NCBI GenBank assembly: GCA_023386495.1
Contig: JAEWJS010000093.1
Span: 1 to 43,255 of the forward strand
DNA: 43,255 nucleotides
Reading direction: 5' to 3'
Origin: Bacillota bacterium
GTDB taxonomy: Bacteria; Bacillota; Bacilli; Paenibacillales; Paenibacillaceae
The notes under the pieces were generated by a model. The model had not been told where the DNA came from, ran no database searches, and saw only the letters and a list, made by a program, of their open reading frames with translations. Shown here one piece after another: positions 34,019 through 43,255 of the stretch (its first letter is position 1; each line of letters opens with the position of its first letter). The translations under genes and the position numbers were made by a program.

Positions 34019-34504
34019 ATGGCCGACAGCGACATGATTCGCGGCATTGTGCATATTCAGTGCCCGCTGCCTGAGGTATTCGCGTTCATCGCCGATTATC
34101 GGAACGATCCGGCCTGGCGCAAGGAGGTTCGCAGCGTGAAGTACACGACGCCGGAGCCGGTTGCGGCAGCGGGCAGCCAATGCGTGGAGATTGCCCGTAT
34201 TCTCGGCCGTCAGAGAGAGACATGGCTGGAGGTTACGCGGTGCGAGAAGGATGCGGGAATAGCGAGCGTTACCTTCCATGCGAGCGTGCCGCATGCTTCC
34301 GAACGAGCGGTTAGACAGTCGGGGGAGGGAACGGCATTGGAATATCGGATTCAGTATGACAACGGGCAAGCATGGATGCGGCGGTTCCTTCGCCCGATGA
34401 GACGGGGGGCGGAGACGCGCAGACTGATCCGTGCCCTTGCGAAGCTGAAGCAATTATTGGAAAACAGGCGAATAAGTGATCCGAGAAATGGAGGACTATC
34501 ATGA
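34019..34504 (+). CDS. SRPBCC/START-like hydrophobic-ligand-binding protein
   Basis: Cytoplasmic protein of 161 residues with the SRPBCC (polyketide cyclase/START-like) pattern: IRGIVHIQCPLPEVFAFIADYRNDPAWRKEV at the N-terminus, a curved beta-sheet region, and a long C-terminal helix. Such proteins hold lipid-like or aromatic ligands; the ligand here is unknown. ATG at 34019 is chosen because AAAGAGGGAG lies just upstream and the family begins there; the frame extends to an ATG at 33938 without a clear site. The stop overlaps the start of the giant SLH gene by 4 bp (ATGA), so the two are translationally coupled. Confidence 0.87.
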   Translation: MADSDMIRGIVHIQCPLPEVFAFIADYRNDPAWRKEVRSVKYTTPEPVAAAGSQCVEIARILGRQRETWLEVTRCEKDAGIASVTFHASVPHASERAVRQSGEGTALEYRIQYDNGQAWMRRFLRPMRRGAETRRLIRALAKLKQLLENRRISDPRNGGLS

Positions 34505-37500
34505 AGACACGAATACGCTTGCTCAGATGGATGCTCATATCGATATTCATTGCGGCGCTAGCCGGAACGATGCTGTGGGATCATTCGATGCGGTATGCAT
34601 CGGCAGCCCAAGATGGCGAAGGATGGATCGACCGATCAGGCGCGAAGACCTTGGTATTCGGCACGGTCAAGCAAAGGACGGCGGAAGGCTACCTGGTGTC
34701 AACGTCGCCTGTAGAGGTCTCCTATCAGGGAGGGACTTATTCCGAAGAGCCGAAGCAGGAGCAGCTCCTCGCTCTTGTTCGCCGGGATACGGAAGTCGTG
34801 ACGATGGATGGCAGCGGCATGCTCACGCCGGGAACGGCAGTTGTCGTCGCAGGGTATGCAGTTGGAGCCGGCAGCCGGGTCGAAGCGCAGGTGATCGGCG
34901 ATCTGCAGACGGCGAAGCCGATCGAGGAGCCTGGCGAGGATGCCGTGCTCCTGGACGACTTTCGCAAGAGCATGGCGGAACCAATCGCATCCAAGTCCGA
35001 ATCACATGAGGTCAGCGTATCGAACAGCGGCGGCAAGTCCTATCCGACGCCAAGTGATCCTGATATCATTAAGCGTTATACCGCGATATCCGGCAATTAC
35101 GACAAGGCGAAGAGCGGCCGCAAGGATATCCCTGCTCTCACGGTAGGGCCGCTCAAGATCTCGATTTATTTTGAGTATTCGGCAGGGCTTGACGTCGGCT
35201 GGAACTGGCCGTTCGAGGTGCAGGCCAAGCTGCAGAAGCCGGTTCCGCATATGGCGTCATTTGTTCCGCATAAGCCTGGCGAGACGGCCAAGGAATATTC
35301 CGACAGACTCAAGCAGATGAAGTCGATTATGACATTCGATTTCATCCCGCAGACGCCGGAGAACAACTGGTCCTTCTACAGCGATGTCGGCTTGCGCCTC
35401 TCCGTCGGGTTCGAGGGTTCGATCTTGGGTACCAGCTTCGACACGAGGGTCGATCTGAACAATCTAGTCGGCGGATTGACCGGCACGGGCATGGTGTCGA
35501 GCATGGGCGTCAGCGGCAAGAAAGCCCCGCCCTTATGGGGGCAGAGCACGGCCATCGGCGTCAAGGACGAGCTTGGGATTAATAAGAACGCGTTCTCCTG
35601 CGGGCTCACAGGCTGCACGTTCGATATGTTCTCCGAGGATTCGATCGGCATCCGGGTCCCGTTCTTCGAAGCGGGCATTCTGTCCATGGGCTACGTATTT
35701 CAACCGATTGTCGTTGCCTACGGCGACATGCCGAAGCTGGTGAACATTACGGGCGATAACGGGCTGCTCGTGGAGAAGATTCAACAATATGCGCTGGGCA
35801 CAGGCAACTCGCCTATGCCGGTTAACCCGAGTGTCCCGTTGTATCCCTATGATGCGTTGGTGTTGTCGGCCCCTGATCTGCTCACTCCCGAGGGGGTGAT
35901 CGAGGCGCCAGCGGTAACCGAAGGGGCGACGCTGAACTTCGACGTGCTCTATGAGCCGAACATTCGGGTCGGCTATGTGGTGCAGGCATCGATTGCGGCC
36001 AAGAAATTAGGGATCGGCGGGGAGATGAGGCTGCCGGTCTGGATGATCGAGCTGCCCTTCAATATCAAGCTGAATGCAGAGAAGCTGGGGGGCATTCGGT
36101 GCATGGATGCGGACGGCAATATGGCATCGGACAAGTATGGATGCAGCAGCACGCTCGGCGAAGGGATCTACTTCCCGCCCGGCAGCATCGCCACGGGGAT
36201 GAGGCTTGCGGATGGCGAGGATCATGGGTTCAGCGAGCTGCCGCTGGCGGTGAGCAACGTGCCGTATACGGCAGGCACGATCAAGGTGCTTGGCGGCGTT
36301 GGCAATTCGAACACATTGAAGATAGACGGGCTGCTGCCGAAGGGGATCAGCCTGAAGAAGACCGGCGCTGATTCGAACGGGGTGAATACGTACCAGCTGC
36401 AAGGAACGCCGATCGTCAAGGAAGGCGACTTTACGGTCAACTTCGTAGGTACGGATGAAGCCGGTACGAAGAAGGATTTTGCAGTGAAGCTGCCGGTCGC
36501 TAAGGTGTACCCGGAGCAAGTGGACACGATCTTGGTGGAGGGGCAGGTGTGGACGCAGCAGTTCAAGCTCGCCGGCCCTGACGGGACTGCGATGCCCGGC
36601 GTGACTTGGAGCTTGAGCGGCAATCTGCCTGCCGAGGCGTATACGCTCGACGTAGCCGCCGGTGTCTTGACGATTCATGATGCTCCGAAGGGCAATTATA
36701 CGTTCACAATGGCGCCGACCGTGGATGGTTCTGCTTACGAGGTCGTTACGGAGCACCGCGTCCGGGTGGACAGCCGCGCGATCGCAGCCGCTAACCGCTG
36801 GACGGTCAATCAGCCGTTGATCACGGATTCCTTGTTATCCGACATGCCTTATGGTGACATTGCATGGGATGAGGAGCTGCAGGAGCTGATCGCGGCAACG
36901 CCGAACGGGTTATTCTCCTTGCAATGGCAGACGGCGCAGGAGACTGCGTGGCATTCGCCTCTTCTCCCTTACTACCGCTCCATGGCTCACTATGACCCTG
37001 AAGCGGCTGGGGAAGAGGGCTGGATGTATCTGTTCGGCGGAAGCGCGCATCGCGATCCGAGATACGACGAGTCGCGCGGTGCTGTCTACAGGCTGGATCG
37101 AATGAATGGAATCGTGACATTGGATGATGGGAGCGACGATCATCGAACGACGCCTGGAGCCCAGTATGGAACTGCGGTAGCCGATGCACTCGCCGCCGCG
37201 CTTCCCGATGGCCGGCTGCTCATTCACGGCGGCAGGTTCAAGACCGATGATGCCGGCAGCAGCGGCATTTCGGATGAAACCTGGATATTCGATCCGACGA
37301 CCCGGCAGTTCTCGTTGCTTATGCCGACAGAACGGCCGGGCAGGCGCTACGGCGCGGATTCGATGGTCTATGTCCCGGATCTGGGCCAAGTCATCCTGTA
37401 CGGCAGCGATTATTCGCGGGGCTCGGGCTATGCGGGATTCGAACCCGATGATCGGATCTGGTTGTTCAATCCGACGACGATGGAGTGGCAGACGGCGGAT

Positions 37501-40500
37501 GACAGCAAGAAAATGACCGTAGTCGAAGGGGAGACGACGCACCTCGCCTACTCGAAGCAGGAACATAAGCTATACGTCCTGATCACAGGCAACGGTCAAG
37601 CGGAATCCGTCACGAGAATGTATTCGATCGACGTCTCGGGCGGCGTGCTCGGCCCTGTCATGAGCGAGCGGCTGCCGGACGCCAGTTCTTCCTGGCAAGG
37701 CAACGAGGGCTTGCTCGTCTATGATGAGGGCTATGCGCGGCTGCTGTACATTCAGGATGGTCAGATCTCGTCGTACGATTTGCCTGAAGTGGACAAGGAC
37801 CGTCAGAGCATCATTGCGAACGGGGAGGATGCGGTCAAGCTCGACTTCAACCTGAATCGGTATACAGCGAGTATCTCGGATTGGGATGTCGTCTGGAAGC
37901 CGATCGGAGGAATTCCTCTATTAAGTACGGATACAAGAATGACGGCGGATGCAGAAGGCAATGTCACGCTGACCGTCAAGTATAACGACTATGGACAGAC
38001 GGCTGGCGAGACCGCGCATCTGCTTGCATATGCCGCGTACAAGGGATCGGACCCTGCGCTTGCAGGGAGAGAAGTACCGATTGCCAAGGCGACGATCGAC
38101 GTACGGCCGGTTCCGGCAGACCCGGTGAACAGTTATATCAAGCTGACGCCGGACGAACTGATTGACAACAATCAGGAGGGCATTCCGCACCGTTCGGATC
38201 TGATCATCGAGCTGAGGTCGGCCGGCGCGGACGGAGGCCAGCCGCTTCCGAACCGTACACTCAGAATGCTGAATGCCGTCGAATTGCAAGGCGTGCTTGT
38301 CACGGTTGGACCTGATCCCGAGTATGACGAGGACAGGCTGGTATGGGATGATACGGACTTGCACACCGATGCGGACGGGCGCATGCACCATCAACTGTGG
38401 AATGGCGGCGCAGGAGTCGGAGACTATACGCTTCGGTTCGGGCTGCAGGACGGATCGGGCTTCGAGATGACGAGCACGATCAAGCTCGTGCCGTTCGTTC
38501 CGATTGCCAGCCAGAGCGATTATTGGTATGACGGACTGGCGGGCCATACGATCTTCGGATCGCATAATAATGGGATCGAACTCGCGAATACGGATAGATG
38601 GCTATCCTTCGATTGTTCCGCGAGCGGTATTCGGGCTTGCTACGAGCTGATCGAAGGTGAGCCGCCTGCCGACATGACTTTCGATGCGGGAACCGGGGTG
38701 TTCGAAGGCAAGCCGATCGTTCCCGGCGTAAGCCAAGTCGTGATTCAGCTGCCGAACAGCGAGGAACGCGTGACGGTGAACTTCAATATTCGCGAACCGT
38801 TGTCTCTTGCGGATGCCTTCAGGTTCTGGGAGTTCGAATATTCCGTCGGCGATGCCTTCAATCGATCGGCCGATGAGAAGGTTCGAGGCGGGTCGCGTCC
38901 GTTCACTTATGAGATCGATACGACGAAGTTCGACGGCGCGCTGCCGCCCGGACTTGCGCTCGATCCCGATACCGGAGTGATCAGCGGCAGCTTCACGAAG
39001 AGCGGAACCTTTACGACCGCCATCAACATTACCGATACGAGCTTGGCCGAATTGTCGCCGCTCGGCGCGCAGACCGAGACGAAGCAGTACCGCTTCGTCG
39101 TGAACGAGACGGAGATTATGGGGACGGGAACGGCAGCATTCGATGATATTTATATTAACAAATCGAATATTTACATCAGCCGGTTTACGGGAAATCCAGT
39201 TGGCTCGACGGAAGGCGTATTCGAACCATGGGGCGGGGGCGCTGCCTTCTATGAGCTAAAGCGGAAAGATACGTCCAACGCCGATCCCTTCTACATCCGA
39301 TTCAGCCCGTATGCTTATGAACATCTGGATTTGTATTACTGGCACCCCGGTAATCAGCAATGGGTGGCGTTCAGCAGCCAATCCTGCAACAGCTGCGGGG
39401 AATCCCAATATGCATTCCTGGATGCGAACGTTAATGATCCCGATGAGTACGGTGCAACCGATTCGATCTGGACGCAGGGGGATGGGCTGCTTGGTTACAG
39501 TCCTTACCATTATCTGCGCATCGCGGTTGGTGCGGTGCCGCCGGAGCAGCCGGTCATAACGAGAATCGAAACGGATGTAGACGAATCCGGGAATATGAAG
39601 TTCGTGAATGGGTATGCGAAGCTAAGAATTTACGGGGAGCACTTTGCTGAAGACGCGGTTGCGTATATCGGAGGCAAGGAGACGCTCGGCACGTATACCG
39701 AGCAGTCGGCAGACGGCACATGGGTGCTGCATACCTATGTTCCTCCAGGAGAAGGCGCCAAGGGTGTCTATGTCATAACGCATGGCGGTATCGGCGAGAG
39801 CGCGGTGGAGAAGTTCGAATATCCGGAGGATATGCGCATCCCGAAGGATGGGTTGCGACTGAAGGTTACCGTATTGCCGGAGGGCGGGGAACCGAACGCG
39901 CCATTGTTGATCGGACAAGGCGCCTACGTGAAGGTGGAGCTGGTGGACCAGGAGGGCAGCAAGGTGCGCCTGGCCGATACAGACGGCTTCGATCCGCTGG
40001 TCCGGGTACGTTTCTTCCGCAGCGACGATCATTCTTACGTCAGGCTGGCCTGCGCGGCAGGCGATTCCGATTGCAATGTCGAGGGAGCGGATCGGGACGA
40101 AATGGTCGGCTACCTGAACGACGACGGCGAATATGCGGGCTATATGTATCTATACAACTATGACGATACGCTGCCGGAATGTGAGGGGGATTCTTGGGGG
40201 GATCATTGCCGATTCCCGCAGGAAGAACCGGAACTATCCGATGCGTACAACCCCGACGAGAACGTGGTTATTAACCTCGGAGTCACCAATCCGGATGGCT
40301 ATTTTGGACGCTATGAGTCTGAAGTGGCGCCGCCGGAAGCTGCACTTTACGAAGAAGCAGATACGATCCGTATCGTCACGACGAGCGTAACCGACGCTGT
40401 GTATAAGGATTATCAATTCAGGATTACAGGGACTGGCGGCACAGAGGAATTCTATTCGTGGAAATGGGGAGCGGAATCGGAGATTCCACCTGGATTCGTA

Positions 40501-42423
40501 CTGCGAAGCGTGGTGAGCGAGGATGAGGGTAGACCGGATGAAGGCTTGCTTGCATTTGACGGCGAGGAGGGTTATGCAGAAGCCATACCGGGAAATTACG
40601 CGATCCAGATACGTCTGTCCGACGGCGTAGCTGCCGTAACGAAGAAATTCAATCTAACGGTAACCGGGGCTGTCTATTCCAATGCCAGCCTAGATGGAAT
40701 CAACTTGCATTTGCTGGACACCGGGGGCGTTATTCAGCCGATTGAGCCTATGGAGCCGGATAATACGCTGTATCATGCGAATGTCGGCTATAGTACGGAT
40801 ACGATTGCGTTGGAGCCGTTGGGGGCCGATAATTCCAGGAATATCTACGTGCAAGTGGGAGGAAAAGGAGTCGAAAGGAGCGGGGTAGGCTACGGTCCGA
40901 TTCCGCTGGCGATCGGGAAGACTCCGATCATGATACTCGTCGAAGCGGATGATGGCTCCAAGCGCTCCTACGTCCTCGAAGTTATGCGGGCTCCGTCTGC
41001 GGACTTGTTAGGCATAACGATCGATTCCGAAGACATGACCCAGTCCATATCGGTGCCGATGCATGGAGATGAACAGGATTACAGTGTTGAACTGCCGTAC
41101 AACGTCGAACGGTTCACGCTGCATCCCCAAGCGGTTGACAAGACGGCCAGCCTGACGTTGAACGGTGCACCGCTATTTAACGGCGCGTCTTCTGCTCTGA
41201 TGCCGCTGGGGGCGGAGGTAAGTACGGTCACGCTGCAAGTTGGCGCGCGAGGCGGGGTGGATACGAAGACTTACGTCATTTCGCTGCTACGCGCAGAAGG
41301 ACCGGGAGTGGACCCAGATCCGGGGACAGACCCAGATCCGGGGACAGACCCCGATCCGGGAGCAGGCCCTGATCCGGGAATGGACCCTGACCCGGGAACG
41401 GACCCTGACTCGGGAACGGACCCCGAACCGGGAACGGACCCCGAACCGGGAGCGAGCCCCGATCCCGGCACTGCCCCGGAAGAGCAAATGCCAGGCGAGA
41501 TTAACGGTAAATACGGTGATCTCTTCTTCATCACGATTCCGCGTACTATGATGGGGGATGCGACGAATATTGAAGTGAAGCAGACAACAGAGCTTCCTGA
41601 GAATCTGCCTTCTGTATTGCGGTTGTCACAGGCGTTCCAAGCGAGCTTCGTACCCGATCGAACGACTGGCGGAGCGATAGCGGCGAGCATCGAAGTTCAG
41701 CTGGAGCGGAAGAGGCAGCCGAAAGGATGGCTCCCTAAGTTATTCGTATACGAACCGACAGCCGGAGAGTGGCACGATCTCGGCGGGACGCTTGAGGAAG
41801 GACGCATAACGGCGCAATCGGACCGCCTCGGACTATTCGCGGTCTTCGCCGTTCGGGAGTCGTCCGGACCTGCATTCAGCGACGTAAGCGGGCATTGGGC
41901 AGACCAATGGATTGATCTTGGCCGGGCCTTCGGCATCACCTACGGGTTCCCGGACGGTACTTTTCGACCGAATCTGCCGATCAGCAGGATTGAATTCACT
42001 TCAATGCTGCTCCGGATGCTGGATGAAGAGATTCAAGCCGGTGATCAGCAGGCAGAACGAAGCGCATTTACAGATTCGGGGGACATCCCTTCATGGGGAC
42101 GGTCTTATGCGAATGCTGCCAAGCGGCTCGGCATCGTGTCCGGTTACGAGGACGGGTCTTTCCGCCCTGACGGACCGATCAGCCGGATGGAGATGATGGT
42201 TATGCTGGCTAGGGCGCTGGAGCTCCCAGCAGGCGACAGGTCCACTCTCGGCGTCTACAGCGACCACGACATCATCCCGTCTTGGGCGGAGTCCGCGATT
42301 GCCTCCGTGCTGCAGTCGGGTTACGTACAAGGACGAGGCAACGGGATACTCGCTCCGTTAGACCGGACGACGCGGGCGGAAGTCCTTACAATGCTCGTGC
42401 AGGCGTATCTGAATGGTCAATAA
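34501..42423 (+). CDS. Giant SLH-anchored surface protein (Kelch, IPT/TIG, Ig-like, cadherin-like beta-sandwich)
   Basis: Exported 2640-residue protein. The signal peptide covers about residues 1-36. The first 550 residues are not recognised but contain a Cys pair (SCGLTGCTF). Ig-like He_PIG units occur near 580-660 and 1460-1517 (LPPGLALDPDTGVISGSF). A Kelch/galactose-oxidase-like propeller spans about 800-1030 (YLFGGSAH, LIHGGRF, WIFDPTTRQFSLL, WLFNPTTMEWQTA). An IPT/TIG domain is near 1683-1775 and two cadherin-like beta-sandwich units near 2057-2263. An Asp-Pro-rich linker (2269-2325) is followed by a short domain and three SLH repeats (about 2457-2510, 2521-2575, 2585-2638). The ATG overlaps the START-like gene by 4 bp, with GGAGG 7 nt upstream. 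Probable adhesin or matrix protein; ligand unknown. Confidence 0.92.
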   Translation: MKTRIRLLRWMLISIFIAALAGTMLWDHSMRYASAAQDGEGWIDRSGAKTLVFGTVKQRTAEGYLVSTSPVEVSYQGGTYSEEPKQEQLLALVRRDTEVVTMDGSGMLTPGTAVVVAGYAVGAGSRVEAQVIGDLQTAKPIEEPGEDAVLLDDFRKSMAEPIASKSESHEVSVSNSGGKSYPTPSDPDIIKRYTAISGNYDKAKSGRKDIPALTVGPLKISIYFEYSAGLDVGWNWPFEVQAKLQKPVPHMASFVPHKPGETAKEYSDRLKQMKSIMTFDFIPQTPENNWSFYSDVGLRLSVGFEGSILGTSFDTRVDLNNLVGGLTGTGMVSSMGVSGKKAPPLWGQSTAIGVKDELGINKNAFSCGLTGCTFDMFSEDSIGIRVPFFEAGILSMGYVFQPIVVAYGDMPKLVNITGDNGLLVEKIQQYALGTGNSPMPVNPSVPLYPYDALVLSAPDLLTPEGVIEAPAVTEGATLNFDVLYEPNIRVGYVVQASIAAKKLGIGGEMRLPVWMIELPFNIKLNAEKLGGIRCMDADGNMASDKYGCSSTLGEGIYFPPGSIATGMRLADGEDHGFSELPLAVSNVPYTAGTIKVLGGVGNSNTLKIDGLLPKGISLKKTGADSNGVNTYQLQGTPIVKEGDFTVNFVGTDEAGTKKDFAVKLPVAKVYPEQVDTILVEGQVWTQQFKLAGPDGTAMPGVTWSLSGNLPAEAYTLDVAAGVLTIHDAPKGNYTFTMAPTVDGSAYEVVTEHRVRVDSRAIAAANRWTVNQPLITDSLLSDMPYGDIAWDEELQELIAATPNGLFSLQWQTAQETAWHSPLLPYYRSMAHYDPEAAGEEGWMYLFGGSAHRDPRYDESRGAVYRLDRMNGIVTLDDGSDDHRTTPGAQYGTAVADALAAALPDGRLLIHGGRFKTDDAGSSGISDETWIFDPTTRQFSLLMPTERPGRRYGADSMVYVPDLGQVILYGSDYSRGSGYAGFEPDDRIWLFNPTTMEWQTADDSKKMTVVEGETTHLAYSKQEHKLYVLITGNGQAESVTRMYSIDVSGGVLGPVMSERLPDASSSWQGNEGLLVYDEGYARLLYIQDGQISSYDLPEVDKDRQSIIANGEDAVKLDFNLNRYTASISDWDVVWKPIGGIPLLSTDTRMTADAEGNVTLTVKYNDYGQTAGETAHLLAYAAYKGSDPALAGREVPIAKATIDVRPVPADPVNSYIKLTPDELIDNNQEGIPHRSDLIIELRSAGADGGQPLPNRTLRMLNAVELQGVLVTVGPDPEYDEDRLVWDDTDLHTDADGRMHHQLWNGGAGVGDYTLRFGLQDGSGFEMTSTIKLVPFVPIASQSDYWYDGLAGHTIFGSHNNGIELANTDRWLSFDCSASGIRACYELIEGEPPADMTFDAGTGVFEGKPIVPGVSQVVIQLPNSEERVTVNFNIREPLSLADAFRFWEFEYSVGDAFNRSADEKVRGGSRPFTYEIDTTKFDGALPPGLALDPDTGVISGSFTKSGTFTTAINITDTSLAELSPLGAQTETKQYRFVVNETEIMGTGTAAFDDIYINKSNIYISRFTGNPVGSTEGVFEPWGGGAAFYELKRKDTSNADPFYIRFSPYAYEHLDLYYWHPGNQQWVAFSSQSCNSCGESQYAFLDANVNDPDEYGATDSIWTQGDGLLGYSPYHYLRIAVGAVPPEQPVITRIETDVDESGNMKFVNGYAKLRIYGEHFAEDAVAYIGGKETLGTYTEQSADGTWVLHTYVPPGEGAKGVYVITHGGIGESAVEKFEYPEDMRIPKDGLRLKVTVLPEGGEPNAPLLIGQGAYVKVELVDQEGSKVRLADTDGFDPLVRVRFFRSDDHSYVRLACAAGDSDCNVEGADRDEMVGYLNDDGEYAGYMYLYNYDDTLPECEGDSWGDHCRFPQEEPELSDAYNPDENVVINLGVTNPDGYFGRYESEVAPPEAALYEEADTIRIVTTSVTDAVYKDYQFRITGTGGTEEFYSWKWGAESEIPPGFVLRSVVSEDEGRPDEGLLAFDGEEGYAEAIPGNYAIQIRLSDGVAAVTKKFNLTVTGAVYSNASLDGINLHLLDTGGVIQPIEPMEPDNTLYHANVGYSTDTIALEPLGADNSRNIYVQVGGKGVERSGVGYGPIPLAIGKTPIMILVEADDGSKRSYVLEVMRAPSADLLGITIDSEDMTQSISVPMHGDEQDYSVELPYNVERFTLHPQAVDKTASLTLNGAPLFNGASSALMPLGAEVSTVTLQVGARGGVDTKTYVISLLRAEGPGVDPDPGTDPDPGTDPDPGAGPDPGMDPDPGTDPDSGTDPEPGTDPEPGASPDPGTAPEEQMPGEINGKYGDLFFITIPRTMMGDATNIEVKQTTELPENLPSVLRLSQAFQASFVPDRTTGGAIAASIEVQLERKRQPKGWLPKLFVYEPTAGEWHDLGGTLEEGRITAQSDRLGLFAVFAVRESSGPAFSDVSGHWADQWIDLGRAFGITYGFPDGTFRPNLPISRIEFTSMLLRMLDEEIQAGDQQAERSAFTDSGDIPSWGRSYANAAKRLGIVSGYEDGSFRPDGPISRMEMMVMLARALELPAGDRSTLGVYSDHDIIPSWAESAIASVLQSGYVQGRGNGILAPLDRTTRAEVLTMLVQAYLNGQ
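41308..41475 (+). repeat. 18-bp tandem repeat encoding a DPDPGT linker
   Basis: About nine in-frame copies of an 18-bp unit encode DPDPGT and variants (DPEPGT, DPDSGT, GPDPGM). It forms a stiff acidic spacer between the beta-sandwich domains and the SLH anchor, and copy number is likely to vary between strains. Confidence 0.9.
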
Positions 42424-42546
42424 ACAGCAACATAGGAAATATGTATAAAAATGTCAGTTAATGTGGGAGTGATGGAGGATTCTCGGTATCCGTTGCGAAT
42501 ATGTATCTAGATCTCAACCGGTCAATCGTAAAACGGAGGTAGTGCC

Positions 42547-43110
42547 ATGGCGAAAAAGGTTCATTGGACGGCAGCAACAGCGGCAGGATGTTCCTATTGG
42601 CTGCTCATATGGCTGTTCATAATTGCAGCGACGCTGTTCGAGATTAGTCGAGGAGAGGGTGACACTGCGGGTTTGCGGAACACGGCGATCGTGTTAAGCG
42701 TGTTCGCGCTATGGTCAGCCTATCGAGGGAAGAGACGGATCGATCTGTTGCAGAATGGGGAGATAACGAATGGATACGTCTTTGTAGAAACCCATGTTAA
42801 CCTTTCACTGGAAACAGGTAATTATGGCACAGTCAAGTATAAGAGTTACAGCTACAAGGTTAATGGAGAAGACTACAAGAACACGCTGCTATTCTCTACC
42901 GCTCTAATCGGCAAAGATAAGCTGGAGGTCGTCTACCATACGCGCAAACCGGATCGCAGCCTGCCGCTCGGCCTGCTTCGAGCCCAATATGACCGTCCCG
43001 CGAATCAATGGCAGTCCTCTATGGGCCAAGCCGTTCCGAGACTTACGCTCTTGATCGCATGCGCAGGGGGCATCCTTGCGGCGTTTGCTAGAGGCATTCC
43101 ATTATCTTAA
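42547..43110 (+). CDS. DUF3592-like membrane protein
   Basis: Membrane protein of 187 residues. Two hydrophobic segments (about 13-32 and 42-58) precede a soluble beta-rich region (about 65-135) with NGYVF, KYKSYSYKVNGEDYKN and LEVVYHTRKPDRS, the pattern of DUF3592 proteins. A last hydrophobic segment lies near 163-182. ATG 42547 has GGAGGT upstream, so the call as a gene is firm. It lies 123 bp after the giant SLH gene with no clear terminator between, so read-through is possible. No function known. Confidence 0.83.
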   Translation: MAKKVHWTAATAAGCSYWLLIWLFIIAATLFEISRGEGDTAGLRNTAIVLSVFALWSAYRGKRRIDLLQNGEITNGYVFVETHVNLSLETGNYGTVKYKSYSYKVNGEDYKNTLLFSTALIGKDKLEVVYHTRKPDRSLPLGLLRAQYDRPANQWQSSMGQAVPRLTLLIACAGGILAAFARGIPLS

Positions 43111-43187
43111 TAAGTACAGGCAGCCGAGGGGGCAATGTCATTTAGTTAAGCTTATTGACAAGACCGAGGAGTACAAATGCAAATGCG

Positions 43188-43215
43188 AACGGCACAGGGC
43201 AAGCCCTGTGCCGTT
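43188..43215 (+). terminator. Intrinsic terminator-like hairpin near the window end
   Basis: Perfect 13-bp stem AACGGCACAGGGC/GCCCTGTGCCGTT (43188-43200 with 43203-43215) with a 2-nt loop, followed by TGCTATTT. It lies 78 bp after the DUF3592-like gene and probably ends it or a gene beyond the window. Confidence 0.75.
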
Positions 43216-43255
43216 TGCTATTTGGGTACAAGCAAGGGTAAATGCGCACAGCAAA

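Noticed and set aside
41308..41475. Tandem repeats as a possible CRISPR array
   Set aside because: Units of 18 bp follow each other without spacers and stay in frame, encoding an Asp-Pro-rich linker; no cas genes are present.

Overview
The window looks like a chromosomal segment of a Gram-positive, spore-former-type Firmicute, most likely Paenibacillus or a close relative. The support is four large S-layer-homology (SLH) surface proteins, purine-rich ribosome binding sites 6-10 nt before starts, sigma-A-like promoters, a perfect Fur box, a YclNOPQ-like iron transporter, a 7TMR-DISM histidine kinase, a WYL regulator and a GH115 alpha-glucuronidase. I see no rRNA, tRNA, CRISPR array, prophage or intact insertion sequence. 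Genus is inferred from gene content only.

Layout. Bases 1-3933 hold the 3' part of a beta-helix/SLH surface protein. A bidirectional terminator separates it from a minus-strand iron-uptake operon (8668 down to 4003): binding lipoprotein, two permeases, ATPase and a flavin reductase, under a promoter and Fur box at 8711-8774. A decayed HD-GYP gene follows (8881-9538), then a secreted 1022-aa carbohydrate-binding protein carrying cohesin-like and dockerin-like parts (9635-12703, minus). A WYL regulator (12979) is divergent from it. A second SLH protein (13990-16014, minus) is divergent from a 7TMR histidine kinase/OmpR response regulator pair (16200-19050). A third SLH protein with GLUG repeats (19205-22855), a small crystallin-like protein (minus) and a diguanylate cyclase (23467-25005) come next.

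Bases 25006-25535 are non-coding and hold an orphan SLH fragment and a cluster of AATAGCG-type palindromes. Then come an SF0329-like protein, a metallo-beta-lactamase-fold hydrolase, a VanZ-type membrane protein (minus), a GH115 alpha-glucuronidase (28490-31369), a 650-base stretch of gene debris, a NarL-type two-component system (32021-33849), and a two-gene unit in which a START-like protein overlaps a giant 2640-aa SLH protein (34019-42423). A DUF3592-like membrane protein ends the window.

How it fits together. The dominant theme is the cell surface: SLH-anchored or secreted adhesin-like proteins, polysaccharide recognition and hemicellulose breakdown, surrounded by signal transduction genes. 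Two intergenic regions, before the WYL regulator and before the 7TMR kinase, share a 26-bp element with one mismatch, pointing to common control. The leader of the 1022-aa secreted protein is duplicated at about 31.7-31.85 kb in front of gene debris. I found no clear new multi-gene defence or biosynthetic system. The best candidates for something undescribed are the shared 26-bp element, the recurrent module in front of the SLH repeats, the duplicated leader, and the overlapping START-like/giant SLH gene pair.
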